Assembly: GCF_009742705.1 (NCBI RefSeq) | Contig: NZ_WPCU01000004.1 | Location: 636,655-700,654 of the forward strand | Source of the DNA: Auraticoccus cholistanensis | GTDB taxonomy: Bacteria; Actinomycetota; Actinomycetes; Propionibacteriales; Propionibacteriaceae | Length of the DNA: 64,000 bases | Reading direction: 5' to 3' | Shown here: positions 42,562 to 51,451 of the stretch, one piece after another | How the letters are laid out: the number at the start of each line of letters is the position of its first letter | Position numbering within the stretch: the first letter of the stretch is position 1 | Notes under the pieces: model-generated | The model's input: the letters and a program-made list of their open reading frames with translations, nothing else | What the model was told of the DNA's origin: nothing | Databases searched by the model: none | Position numbers and translations under genes: made by a program

Positions 42562-43754
42562 CGAGGTCCTTCCGGGAGTGCGGGGCCGGTCGTGGTGGCG
42601 CTCGTGGTGGGGTCGGTCGTGGCGGGGACGTCCGCGGCGGCACGGCGCAGCGAGAGCCGGTCCAGCTTGCCGCCGGGCAGCAGCGGCAGCGTCGGCAGCC
42701 GCAGCACCTCGGTCGGCAGCGCCGCCGGCTCGACCCGGGGACGCAGCAGCTCGCGGACGTCGGCCAGGGTGGGAGCGGGGCCGTCCGCGGTCAGCACCAG
42801 CACCACCCGGGCGCCCCACTCCGCGTCGGGCCGGGCGGTGACGGCGACCTGCTCGCTGCCCAGCGCGGCACGGACCAGCCGCTCCACCCGGGCGAGGTCG
42901 ACGTTGGTGCCGCCGGAGACCACCACGTCGTCGACCCGGCCGAGCACGGTCAGCCGGCCCCCGTCGAGGCGGCCGCGGTCGGCGGTGCGGACCCGGCCGG
43001 GCCCGGTGAGCACCTCCCGGGTCAGCTCGGGGCGGCGGTGGTAGCCGGCGAAGGCCGTCGGCGTGGTGAGGGTGATCCGCTGGTCGGCCGGGTCCACCGA
43101 GACCTGCACGCCGTCCAGCGGGCGTCCGTCGTAGACGCAGCCGCCGCAGGTCTCGCTCATCCCGTAGGTGGTGACCAGCCGGACGCCGCCGGCCCGGAAC
43201 CGCTCGAGCAGCCCGTCCTCGGCGGCGGCGCCGCCGACCAGCACGGTGTCGTAGCGGGCGAGCCGCTCCACCGCGGCCGGGTCGTCGGCCACCCGGTGCA
43301 GCTGGGTGGGGACGACGGAGAGGAAGTGCGGGCCGTCGCCCTCGGGGGCGAGAGCCGGGTCGGAGAGGTCGGAGGAGAGGCGGCGCAGCGCCCCGCCGCC
43401 GACCACGGCGCGCACCAGCACCATCAGCCCGGCCACCGAGGAGGCCGGCAGCGTCAGCGTCCAGCTGCCCGGGCCGCCCAGCCGTGCCGCGGTCGCGGCC
43501 ACCGACGCCTGCAGCGCCGACACGGGCAGCACCACCGCCTTCGGCTCACCGGTCGAGCCGGAGGTGGCGACCACCACGCCGACGTCGGCACCGACCGGCA
43601 CCTCGGGCGCCAGCACGGCCAGGAACCGCTCCCGGGCGGCTGCCTCGGCCGGCAGCACGGCCACCGGCCGTCCGCCTCGCAGCGCCGCGGCCAGCGCGGC
43701 CGGCAGCTGCGGGTCGTCGGCCGCCACCGGGTGCAGCAGGACGAGGCGGCTCAC
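42558..43754 (-). CDS. menE: o-succinylbenzoate--CoA ligase
   Basis: The 398-residue product is a short AMP-forming acyl-CoA synthetase. The P-loop motif is VVATSGSTGEPKAVVLP. Later come TTYGMSETCGGCVYDG, the TADRGRLDGG region (Asp for ribose) and the C-terminal lysine region GGKLDRLSLR. This length and the linked menA mark it as MenE, which activates OSB with CoA and ATP. It is upstream of and coupled to menA. Confidence 0.93.
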   Translation of the reverse strand: MSRLVLLHPVAADDPQLPAALAAALRGGRPVAVLPAEAAARERFLAVLAPEVPVGADVGVVVATSGSTGEPKAVVLPVSALQASVAATAARLGGPGSWTLTLPASSVAGLMVLVRAVVGGGALRRLSSDLSDPALAPEGDGPHFLSVVPTQLHRVADDPAAVERLARYDTVLVGGAAAEDGLLERFRAGGVRLVTTYGMSETCGGCVYDGRPLDGVQVSVDPADQRITLTTPTAFAGYHRRPELTREVLTGPGRVRTADRGRLDGGRLTVLGRVDDVVVSGGTNVDLARVERLVRAALGSEQVAVTARPDAEWGARVVLVLTADGPAPTLADVRELLRPRVEPAALPTEVLRLPTLPLLPGGKLDRLSLRRAAADVPATTDPTTSATTTGPALPEGPR

Positions 43755-43815
43755 CCGGCCAGCCTAGACCGCCCGGCCCCTCCGCCCCCGCCGCAGCCGA
43801 CGCCCGCCGCCGGCC

Positions 43816-46563
43816 TCAGCGGGCGGCCAGCTCGACCAGCTCCAGCGGCCCGGCCAGCTCCACCACCAGCTCGTACGGGCCCGCGCCGCCGTCGACCGCC
43901 AGCACCAGCTCACCCGGCTCGGCGGTCGCGGCGGCGACCCGCTCCTCGCCGTGCGCGTCGACGAGCCGCGCCCTCACCGACGCCGGACCGGGCACCAGCG
44001 GCGAACCGGGCCGCAGGCACAGCACCAGCGCCCGGGCCCCCGTCAGGTCGAGCCGGTCGTAGCGGACCGTGCCGGAGCCCGCCCCGGACGCGCGGAGCGC
44101 GTGGCCGCGGAGGTCGCCGGTGCCCACCAGCTCCAGCCCGGACCAGCTGCTGAAGCACTCCGCCCGGACCGGGCGGACCGAGGGCCGGTGCAGCCCCTGC
44201 GGGCGTCCGGGCACCTCCACCTCGAACGCAGCCACCACGTCGGTGGCCGAGCGGGCGACCTCCACCCGGTGCCGGGCGGGGCGCCACCAGCCGTCGCTGG
44301 TCACGTCCCACAGCTCCAGCCGCTCCCAGGGCACCTCCACCGTCACCTCGGCGGACCCCCCGGGCGCCACGTCGACCCGGACGTGGCCGAGCAGCCGGCG
44401 CGGGGCCGCCTCGGTGCCCAGCGCCCGGCCGTAGACCTGCACCACCTCCGGTGCCGGTCGCCCGCCGGTCGTCTCCACCCGCACCGGGACCCGCAGCCCG
44501 TCCGGGCCGACCTCGACGCCGGGCGCGGCCCAGCTGGTGGCCGACCAGTGCAGCCCGTGCCCCAGCGGGAACCGGGGGGCGTGCGGGGACCACCACGAGG
44601 TCTGCCGGGCGGTCACCAGGTCGTAGTCGAAGCGGTCGCCGGCGTCCTCGGCCCGGCGGGGCCACGGCTGCGGCAGCCGGCCACGTGGCTCGGCGGCGCC
44701 GGTCAGCACGTCGACCACCGCGTGGCCGAGCTCCTGGCCGCCGTGGCTGCTCCACAGCAGCGGCAGCTCCGCCACGTCGTCGTCGAGGACGTAGGGGTAG
44801 CTGGAGACGACCACGACCACCACGTGGGCGCCGCCGGCCCGCAGCGTGCGGACCAGCTCGACCTGGCGGGGCGGCAGCCGCAGGTCGGGACGGTCGGCCG
44901 TCTCCCGCCCGTTCAGGTGCGGGTCGTTGCCCAGCGCCACCACCACGGTGTCGACCTGCTCGGCCAGCCGGGCGGCCTCGTCCAGCCCGGAGCGCAGCAC
45001 CACCACCTCGAAGCGGGCCGCCGTCTGCGCCGTCCGGGCGCCGACCTCGGCCACCCCGTCGGGGCGCAGGTGCACCCAGCGTCCGGTGCCGGTGTGCAGC
45101 AGCGAGACCGTGCCGTCGGGGTGCGGCTCGGCGCGGAAGCTCTCCTGCACCTCCCAGCCGCCGACCCGCTGCGCGGAGGCGTGCAGGGCTCGGCCGTCGG
45201 GGGAGCCCAGCAGCCCCGACGGCGCCCGGAAGGTGAGCACCCCGTGGCCCCAGTCGCGCAGCTGCCAGGACGTCGCGGCGGCCCGCGGCACGGCCCGGAC
45301 GGCCGAGCGCGGGTCGGTGCCCAGCCAGCGGGCCGGCTTAGAGCCGGCCACCCGCAGCAGCACGGTGTCGTCGCCGGAGACGCTCGGCGGGTTCTGCGGG
45401 CCGAGCTCGGCGACGGCGTCGGCCACGGAGACCCGGTAGGGCAGGCTGCCGCTGTACCAGTCGGTCAGCACCTCGTCGGCCAGCGGTCCCACCACCCCGG
45501 TGCGGGCGGCGGGATCCAGCGGCAGCGTGCCGCCGGGGGCGTTCAGCACCACCACCGCCGCGGTGGCGGCCTCGCGGGCCAGCGCGGCGTGCTCGGCCGA
45601 GGCGACCTGCTCGGCGCCGAGGTCGGCCCACGGGTCCTCCTCGTCGAGCTCGCCGGTGAGCTCGCGCAGCGACAGCACCCGGGCCGCGGCGCGGTCGACG
45701 TCGGCCTGCTCCAGCAGGCCGCGGTCGAGGGCCTCGCCCAGCCGGCGCAGCGTGGGCCCGGGGCGGGCGTCGTCCTCGGTGACCGAGTCGACCCCGGCAC
45801 GGACCACCAGCGCGAACGCCTCTGCCTCGTCCAGCTCGGGGCGCTGCACCCGGAACACGTTGCCGGGGGCGTAGGCGTCGGAGACCACGGCCAGCGGGTG
45901 CGGGCAGGCCGCCCGGACGGCGTCGAGCAGGTCGGCCGACAGGTGCGCCGCCCGTCCGTTGACCAGGTTGTAGGAGGGCATCACCGCCGCCACCACGCCG
46001 GCGCGGAGCGGGCCGAGGAAGGCCGGCAGCTCGTACTCGTGCAGCACCCGCGGCGGCACCTGCACCGAGACGGCGTCGCGGTGGTCCTCGACGTTGTAGG
46101 CGCACAGGTGCTTGAGGGTGGGGGTGACCCGCCACCAGCGGGGGTGGTCGCCCTTCATGCCGGCGGCGTAGGCGGTGGCCAGCTCGGCGGTGAGGTGCGG
46201 GTCCTCGCTGTAGCCCTCTTCGTTGCGGCCCCAGGCCGGGTGGCGCAGCGGGTCCACCACCGGCGCCCAGACGTTGAGCCCCACCTCCGGGTCGCCGTTG
46301 TGCATGGCGCGCGCCTCGGTGCCCACGGCCTCGCCGACGCGGCGCACCAGGGCGGCGTCCCAGGTGGCGCCGAGCCCGACGGCCTGGCAGAAGACGGTGG
46401 CCCGGCCCAGCCAGGCGACGCCGTGCAGCGCCTCGTTGCCGGTGTGGAAGGCGGCCAGGTCAGCCTGCGCCAGGGCGGGGACGCGCTGGTGGAGCAGGTG
46501 CAGCCGGCCGGCCGGGTCGAGGGCCTCGAGCACGGCGCGGACGCGGGCAGACGGTTCGGTCAC
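43816..46563 (-). CDS. GH3 family beta-glycosidase (probable beta-glucosidase)
   Basis: The 915-residue product starts at GTG 46563 (GAGGAGC upstream); the frame runs open to 48438, but that part is antisense to the binding-protein gene. The GH3 N-terminal barrel contains LNVWAPVVDPLRHPAWGRNE, EDPHL, TLKHLCAYN and the nucleophile Asp229 in VVSDAYAPGN. The second domain has VVALGNDPHLNGRETADR, and a fibronectin-like C-domain follows (RVDVAPGGSAEVTVEVPW). Roughly 170 residues after that may be a carbohydrate-binding module. No signal peptide is seen, so it works in the cytosol. It is divergent from the ABC operon. Confidence 0.92.
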   Translation of the reverse strand: MTEPSARVRAVLEALDPAGRLHLLHQRVPALAQADLAAFHTGNEALHGVAWLGRATVFCQAVGLGATWDAALVRRVGEAVGTEARAMHNGDPEVGLNVWAPVVDPLRHPAWGRNEEGYSEDPHLTAELATAYAAGMKGDHPRWWRVTPTLKHLCAYNVEDHRDAVSVQVPPRVLHEYELPAFLGPLRAGVVAAVMPSYNLVNGRAAHLSADLLDAVRAACPHPLAVVSDAYAPGNVFRVQRPELDEAEAFALVVRAGVDSVTEDDARPGPTLRRLGEALDRGLLEQADVDRAAARVLSLRELTGELDEEDPWADLGAEQVASAEHAALAREAATAAVVVLNAPGGTLPLDPAARTGVVGPLADEVLTDWYSGSLPYRVSVADAVAELGPQNPPSVSGDDTVLLRVAGSKPARWLGTDPRSAVRAVPRAAATSWQLRDWGHGVLTFRAPSGLLGSPDGRALHASAQRVGGWEVQESFRAEPHPDGTVSLLHTGTGRWVHLRPDGVAEVGARTAQTAARFEVVVLRSGLDEAARLAEQVDTVVVALGNDPHLNGRETADRPDLRLPPRQVELVRTLRAGGAHVVVVVVSSYPYVLDDDVAELPLLWSSHGGQELGHAVVDVLTGAAEPRGRLPQPWPRRAEDAGDRFDYDLVTARQTSWWSPHAPRFPLGHGLHWSATSWAAPGVEVGPDGLRVPVRVETTGGRPAPEVVQVYGRALGTEAAPRRLLGHVRVDVAPGGSAEVTVEVPWERLELWDVTSDGWWRPARHRVEVARSATDVVAAFEVEVPGRPQGLHRPSVRPVRAECFSSWSGLELVGTGDLRGHALRASGAGSGTVRYDRLDLTGARALVLCLRPGSPLVPGPASVRARLVDAHGEERVAAATAEPGELVLAVDGGAGPYELVVELAGPLELVELAAR

Positions 46564-46626
46564 GTTCGGGGCTCCTCGTCGAGCAGGGTCTTGCCGGGTG
46601 TCGGCCGGCGGGTTACAGTCCACCAT

Positions 46627-46640
46627 CGAAGCGCTTCGAC
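46627..46640. promoter_or_regulatory. Palindromic LacI-type operator (TCGAAGCGCTTCGA)
   Basis: A perfect 14-bp palindrome lies nearly midway between the divergent starts of the GH3 gene (46563) and the binding-protein gene (46699), about 60 bp from each. The central CG with AAGCGCTT is typical of LacI-family sites. The LacI regulator at 50382-51398 is the likely binder. Confidence 0.82.
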
Positions 46641-46698
46641 GACAACCCCGGAGCGCCCGTCCGGACCCGGAGACGCGGGTCGTCACAAAGGAGTGAGC

Positions 46699-48348
46699 AT
46701 GTCTGGATCCTCGTCGTTCGTCCGGAGCGGCGTCAGTCGTCGCGGCTTCCTCGGTGCCCTGGGCGTCGGAGCCTCCGCCCTCACCGTCGGCGGCCTCAGC
46801 GGGTGCGGCTCGGCAGAGCCGGTGCCGGTGCAGGAGGCCTCGGTGAGCTCGGCCGTGCTGCCGACCCACGTCCCGGTGGAGTACGCCACCCCCGACATCC
46901 CCTCGGTCAAGGGCTCGATCCCGGGCTACACCACCTGGCCGAGCTCGGTGACCCGCGCCGTGCCCACCCCGCCCGGCGACGGCCGCACGATCAAGGCCAT
47001 GACGCCGCTGTGGGGCACCATCCCCGACGCCGAGGGCAACCAGTACTACGCCGCCGTCAACGAGCTGATCGGGAACACGATCGAGTTCCAGATCACCGAC
47101 GGCAACGTCTACGGCGACAAGCTGGCCACCGTGCTGGCCTCGCCCCGCGACGTCCCGGACTGGGTGTCCATCCCGGGCTGGAACTTCCCGCCGCGCTTCG
47201 GCTCCGAGATCGTCGGCAACGTCTTCGCCGACCTGACCCCCTACCTGGCCGGCGACGCGGTGAAGAAGTACCCGCACCTGGCCAACATCCCCACCGACGC
47301 CTGGAAGATGTGCGTCTTCAACGGCAAGCTCTACGGCCTGCCCTACCCCGACTCCATCGTCCGCGACGCGATCTACTACCGCGACGACCTGATGGAGGAG
47401 CTCGGCATCACCGTCTCGGTCGGCTCGGCCGAGGACGTGCTCGCGCTGGCCCAGGAGGTGACCGACCCGAGCCGCAACCGCTGGGGTGCGGAGGACATGT
47501 GGAACGCGGCCGCCCAGATGTTCGGCGTGGTGCCGGAGTGGGGGCTGGTCGACGGCAAGCTGCTCAACCGGGTCGAGACCGAGCAGTACCGTGCCGCCCT
47601 GGACTGGACGACCAAGCTGTTCGCCTCCGGCGCGGTGCACCCGGACGCGGTCGCCGGTCAGACCGGCGAGGCCAAGCAGCGCTTCCAGGCCGGCCGCTCG
47701 CTGATCATGCCCGACGGCGTCGGCGGCTGGCACGAGGCGCTGCGCGACAACCTGGCCAGCAACCCCACCTACTCCCAGCGCCCCTTCGACCCCTTCCCGG
47801 CCACCGCCGGCGGGGAGATCGTGTACTGGAAGTCGCCGGGCGCGGGGATGTTCTCCTTCATCAAGAAGACCGACGACACCTCGATGATCGAGCAGATCCT
47901 GGCCGCCGCCGACGTGCTCGCCGCTCCTTTCGGCACGCTGGAGTTCCAGACCATCAACTACGGCGTCGAGGGCGTGCACTGGGAGGCCGGCGAGGGCGGG
48001 GTGCCCAAGCCCACCGACCTGGCTCCCAAGGAGCTGCAGCCCACCTACATCTTCCTGGCCGACCCGCCGGTGGTGGAGGCCAAGGTGCAGTACCCCGGCT
48101 ACGTCGAGGAGTACTGCGGCTGGATGCAGAAGGTGGCCGAGCACGCCCAGGAGCCGCCGCTGTACGGCATGCAGATCACCGAGCCGGCCCAGTACGCCTC
48201 CATCGGCCAGCCCTTCACCGACCTCGAGGCCGACATCCCGCGGGGCCGCAAGCCCCTCAGCGCCCTCGACGACGCCATCGCCACCTGGAAGGCGTCCGGC
48301 GGTGAGGAGCTGCGCGCCTTCTACCAGAACCTGCTGGACCAGCAGTGA
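46699..48348 (+). CDS. Oligosaccharide ABC transporter substrate-binding lipoprotein (LipO/YtcQ-like)
   Basis: From ATG 46699 (AAAGGAG upstream) the product has 549 residues. A Tat-like SRRGFLGALG motif and a lipobox (LSGC) give export and lipid attachment. The size of about 550 and the WGTIPDAEGNQYYAAVNELI / YGLPYPDSIVRDAIYYRDDL pattern fit the extracellular solute-binding family 1 subgroup used with LplB/YtcP permeases for oligosaccharides. The stop overlaps the next gene (GTGA). Confidence 0.9.
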   Translation: MSGSSSFVRSGVSRRGFLGALGVGASALTVGGLSGCGSAEPVPVQEASVSSAVLPTHVPVEYATPDIPSVKGSIPGYTTWPSSVTRAVPTPPGDGRTIKAMTPLWGTIPDAEGNQYYAAVNELIGNTIEFQITDGNVYGDKLATVLASPRDVPDWVSIPGWNFPPRFGSEIVGNVFADLTPYLAGDAVKKYPHLANIPTDAWKMCVFNGKLYGLPYPDSIVRDAIYYRDDLMEELGITVSVGSAEDVLALAQEVTDPSRNRWGAEDMWNAAAQMFGVVPEWGLVDGKLLNRVETEQYRAALDWTTKLFASGAVHPDAVAGQTGEAKQRFQAGRSLIMPDGVGGWHEALRDNLASNPTYSQRPFDPFPATAGGEIVYWKSPGAGMFSFIKKTDDTSMIEQILAAADVLAAPFGTLEFQTINYGVEGVHWEAGEGGVPKPTDLAPKELQPTYIFLADPPVVEAKVQYPGYVEEYCGWMQKVAEHAQEPPLYGMQITEPAQYASIGQPFTDLEADIPRGRKPLSALDDAIATWKASGGEELRAFYQNLLDQQ

Positions 48349-49364
48349 GCACCTCCCTCGAGCAGGCCTCGGCCGAGGTCGACCGCGCCGAGGAGGAGCT
48401 CGCGTCGCAGCGACGGCGCCCGGGCGCCCGCTCCGCACCGGTCCCGCAGCAGCGGCGCCGCACCCTGCGGACCCGGTGGCGCCGGGACCGCTCGCTGGTG
48501 CTCATGACGCTGCCGGCGGTGGCGCTGCTGGCGGTGTTCGCCTACGTGCCGATGCTGGGCAACATCGCCGCCTTCCAGCAGTACTCGCCCTACGCCGGCT
48601 TCCTGCAGAGCCCGCTGGTGGGCTTCAGCAACTTCGCCCGGGTCTTCACCAACCCGGCGTTCCTCAACTCCGTGGTGAACACGCTGACGATCACGGTCTT
48701 CCAGCTGGTCTTCTACTTCCCGGTCCCGATCGTGCTGGCGCTGCTGCTGAACAGCGTCATCTCGCCGCGGGTGCGGGTGCTGGTGCAGTCGGTGGTCTAC
48801 CTGCCGCACTTCTTCAGCTGGGTGCTGGTGGTGACGGTGTTCCAGCAGATCCTGGGCGGCGCCGGCCTGGTGTCGCAGACGCTGCGGGCCCACGGCTACT
48901 CCGGGTTCGACCTGATGACCAACCCCGACACCTTCCTGCTGCTGATCACCATGCAGTCGATCTGGAAGGACGCCGGCTGGGGGATCATCATCTTCCTGGC
49001 CGCCCTCAGCACCGTCGACCCGGCGCTGCACGAGGCCGCCGCCTCCGACGGGGCCGGGCGCTGGCGCCGGATGTGGCACATCACCCTGCCGGCGCTGCGC
49101 CCGGTGGTCGTCCTGCTGCTGATCCTGCGGCTGGGCGACGCCCTCACCGTCGGCTTCGAGCAGCTGATCCTGCAGCGTGAGGCGGTGGGTGCGGAGGTCT
49201 CGGAGGTCGTCGACACCTTCGTCTACTACCAGGGCGTGGTCTACGGCGACTGGAGCTTCGCCGCGGCCGCCGGCCTGGTCAAGGGCCTGGTCAGCCTCGC
49301 GCTGGTGATGGGCGCCAACAAGCTCGCACACGTCTTCGGGGAGTCAGGGGTGTACCAGCGATGA
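48345..49364 (+). CDS. Oligosaccharide ABC permease (LplB-type)
   Basis: The 339-residue product starts at GTG 48345 overlapping the binding-protein stop. After a basic 50-residue N-terminus it has six TM segments. VPMLGNIAAFQQYSPYAGFL is typical of LplB-type permeases, and the EAA loop is HEAAASDGAGRWRRMWHITL. It pairs with the YtcP-type permease that follows with a 4-bp overlap. Confidence 0.92.
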   Translation: MSTSLEQASAEVDRAEEELASQRRRPGARSAPVPQQRRRTLRTRWRRDRSLVLMTLPAVALLAVFAYVPMLGNIAAFQQYSPYAGFLQSPLVGFSNFARVFTNPAFLNSVVNTLTITVFQLVFYFPVPIVLALLLNSVISPRVRVLVQSVVYLPHFFSWVLVVTVFQQILGGAGLVSQTLRAHGYSGFDLMTNPDTFLLLITMQSIWKDAGWGIIIFLAALSTVDPALHEAAASDGAGRWRRMWHITLPALRPVVVLLLILRLGDALTVGFEQLILQREAVGAEVSEVVDTFVYYQGVVYGDWSFAAAAGLVKGLVSLALVMGANKLAHVFGESGVYQR

Positions 49365-50353
49365 GCACCGGCACGAGCGAGTCCACCGCCCCCGCGGCGG
49401 TCACCGCCGCCGCACGACGGGCCGGGGTCGGCCCGTCCTCGCCGCGACGCCGCCGGCGTCCGGCCGGCCGCCCGGTGTGGGAGGAGCCGCCGAGCCGGCT
49501 GGGTCTGGCCCTGAAGGGGCTGGTCCTGGTGCTGGTGGTGCTGGCGGTCGCCTTCCCGCTGTACACCGTGGTGCTGACCAGCTTCTCCACCCAGGCCGAG
49601 ACCATCCGCACCGGCGGGCTGGTCGTGGTCCCCGGCGAGCTGACCCTGGAGGCCTACCGCCAGATCCTCTCCGGCGGCGTGGTCACCCGGGCCGCGGTGG
49701 TCAGCGTCGGCATCACCGCGGTGGGCACGGTGCTGTCCATGGTGGTGTCGGTGATGGCGGCCTACGGGCTGTCCCGGCCGGGGTCGCTGCTGCACACCCC
49801 GCTGCTGTTCGTCTTCCTGGTCACCATGTTCTTCGGGGCCGGGCTGATCCCCACCTACCTGCTGGTCAGCGGGCTGGGGCTCATCGACAGCTACTGGGCG
49901 CTGATCCTGCCCGGGGCGGTGTCGGCGTTCAACGTGCTGATCCTGCGCAACTTCTTCATGGGCATCGACGGCTCCATCCTGGACGCCGCCCGCATCGACG
50001 GGGCGGGGGAGTGGCGCATCCTGCTGCGCATCGTCATCCCGCTGTCCGGCGCCGTGCTGGCCGTGGTGGCGCTGTTCTACGGCGTGGGCTACTTCAACGC
50101 CTTCTTCAACGCCGTGCTCTACATCAACGACAACGCCAAGTGGCCGCTGCAGCTGGTGCTGCGCTCCTACGTGCTGCAGGGGGTGGCGCTGCCGGGCGGT
50201 GGCGACCCGACCTCCTCGGTCAGCGGCGCGGTGGCCGGGCTGCCGATCAAGATGGCCGTGGTGGTGCTGGCGGTGGTGCCGATCCTGCTGGTCTACCCGT
50301 TCGTCCAGCGCCACTTCACCAAGGGGGTCATCTTCGGTGCCATCAAGGGATGA
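49361..50353 (+). CDS. Oligosaccharide ABC permease (YtcP/MalG-type)
   Basis: The 330-residue product overlaps the preceding permease by 4 bp (ATGA). Six TM segments follow a long basic N-terminus. The EAA loop is LDAARIDGAGEWRILLRIVI. The C-terminus HFTKGVIFGAIKG is the usual end of YtcP-type proteins. No ATPase gene follows. Confidence 0.92.
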   Translation: MSTGTSESTAPAAVTAAARRAGVGPSSPRRRRRPAGRPVWEEPPSRLGLALKGLVLVLVVLAVAFPLYTVVLTSFSTQAETIRTGGLVVVPGELTLEAYRQILSGGVVTRAAVVSVGITAVGTVLSMVVSVMAAYGLSRPGSLLHTPLLFVFLVTMFFGAGLIPTYLLVSGLGLIDSYWALILPGAVSAFNVLILRNFFMGIDGSILDAARIDGAGEWRILLRIVIPLSGAVLAVVALFYGVGYFNAFFNAVLYINDNAKWPLQLVLRSYVLQGVALPGGGDPTSSVSGAVAGLPIKMAVVVLAVVPILLVYPFVQRHFTKGVIFGAIKG

Positions 50354-50381
50354 CGCCCCGGCGGGCGCGGGTGCGCGCGCC

Positions 50382-51398
50382 TCAGGCCCCGGCGCGGTGG
50401 GTGCGCAGCTCCGGCGCCACCAGCCGGACCTCCGGGCCGGGCTGGCCGGCCAGCCGCTCGATCACCATGTCGACGGCGATCTCGCCGATCCGGGCCGCGG
50501 GGATCTCGATCCAGGTGCAGTCCACCGGCAGGGCCTGCACCACGTCGGCCGGGGAGACCACCACCAGCGCGACGTCCTCGCGCCCGGCCTGCCGCAGACC
50601 CTCGACCACGCCGCCCAGCGCGCCCTCGTTGTGGACCAGCAGCCCGTCGAGGTCGGGGGCCCGGTGCAGCAGCTCGGCCACCGCGGCCATGCCGCCGGCC
50701 CGGGTCGAGGTCGCCGAGGTGCTCAGCGGACCGCCGTCCTGGGAGGCCGCCTCCTGGGTGTAGCCGCGCAGCAGCCGCTCGGCGAAGGACGTCCGCCGCG
50801 CCATCACCGCGGGCGGAGAGCCGACCAGCCCGACCCGGCGACGGCCCGCGGCGGCCAGGTGCCGCACACCCTCGCGGCCGGCGGCCTCGAAGTCGAGGTC
50901 GACGCAGCCCAGCCGGCCCGGCTCGTCCGGCAGCCCGATCAGCACCACGGGCTGGCGCACGGCCGCCAGCTCGGGCAGCCGCGGGTCGTCGCGCTCGACG
51001 TCCATCACGACCGCCCCGTCGACCATCGACCCCGACGCCACCCGGTCCAGGCTGTGCGGGTCCTCGTTGGTCAGCAGCAGCACGTCCAGGTCGTGGCTGC
51101 GGGCCCGGGTCACCACCCCGGCCACGAACTGCAGGATGACGCTGACGTTCACGTCCACCCGCAGCGGGGCGACCAGCGCCAGCACGTCGGTGCGCCGCGA
51201 GGCCAGCGCCCGGGCGCCGGCGTGCGGGCGGTAGCCGAGCTGCTCGACGGCCGCCTGGATCCGCGCCCGGGTGGCGGCGGAGATGGGGCGCTTGCCGCTG
51301 AGCGCGTAGGACACCGTGGACACCGAGACGCCGGCCGCCCGGGCGACGTCGCCGATGGTGGCTCCCTCACCGGGAGCGCTCGTCCTCACCGGCCGCAC
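50382..51398 (-). CDS. LacI-family regulator of the glycosidase locus
   Basis: The 338-residue product uses GTG 51398 or a second GTG four codons later. Helix-turn-helix: ATIGDVARAAGVSVSTVSYA, hinge RPISAATRARIQAAVEQLGY. The effector domain ends LRTHRAGA. It lies between the ABC operon and the GH42/GH31 pair and is transcribed toward the former. The palindrome TCGAAGCGCTTCGA at 46627 is a candidate target; no second copy is seen next to this gene. Confidence 0.9.
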   Translation of the reverse strand: MRPVRTSAPGEGATIGDVARAAGVSVSTVSYALSGKRPISAATRARIQAAVEQLGYRPHAGARALASRRTDVLALVAPLRVDVNVSVILQFVAGVVTRARSHDLDVLLLTNEDPHSLDRVASGSMVDGAVVMDVERDDPRLPELAAVRQPVVLIGLPDEPGRLGCVDLDFEAAGREGVRHLAAAGRRRVGLVGSPPAVMARRTSFAERLLRGYTQEAASQDGGPLSTSATSTRAGGMAAVAELLHRAPDLDGLLVHNEGALGGVVEGLRQAGREDVALVVVSPADVVQALPVDCTWIEIPAARIGEIAVDMVIERLAGQPGPEVRLVAPELRTHRAGA

Positions 51399-51451
51399 TC
51401 TATCGGCGCACCCGGTGCCCCGGCGCGGGTCTCCTGCCGCGGAGGACGTCG

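Noticed and set aside
43951-48348. Plus-strand 1465-residue frame ahead of the binding protein
   Set aside because: It is the antisense shadow of GH3 up to 46698; the real start is ATG 46699 with ribosome site, Tat motif and lipobox.
43816-48438. 4.6-kb continuous minus-strand frame across the GH3 gene and the binding-protein gene
   Set aside because: The part right of 46563 is antisense to a well-supported lipoprotein gene and has no domain; stop-free antisense frames are normal at this GC content.
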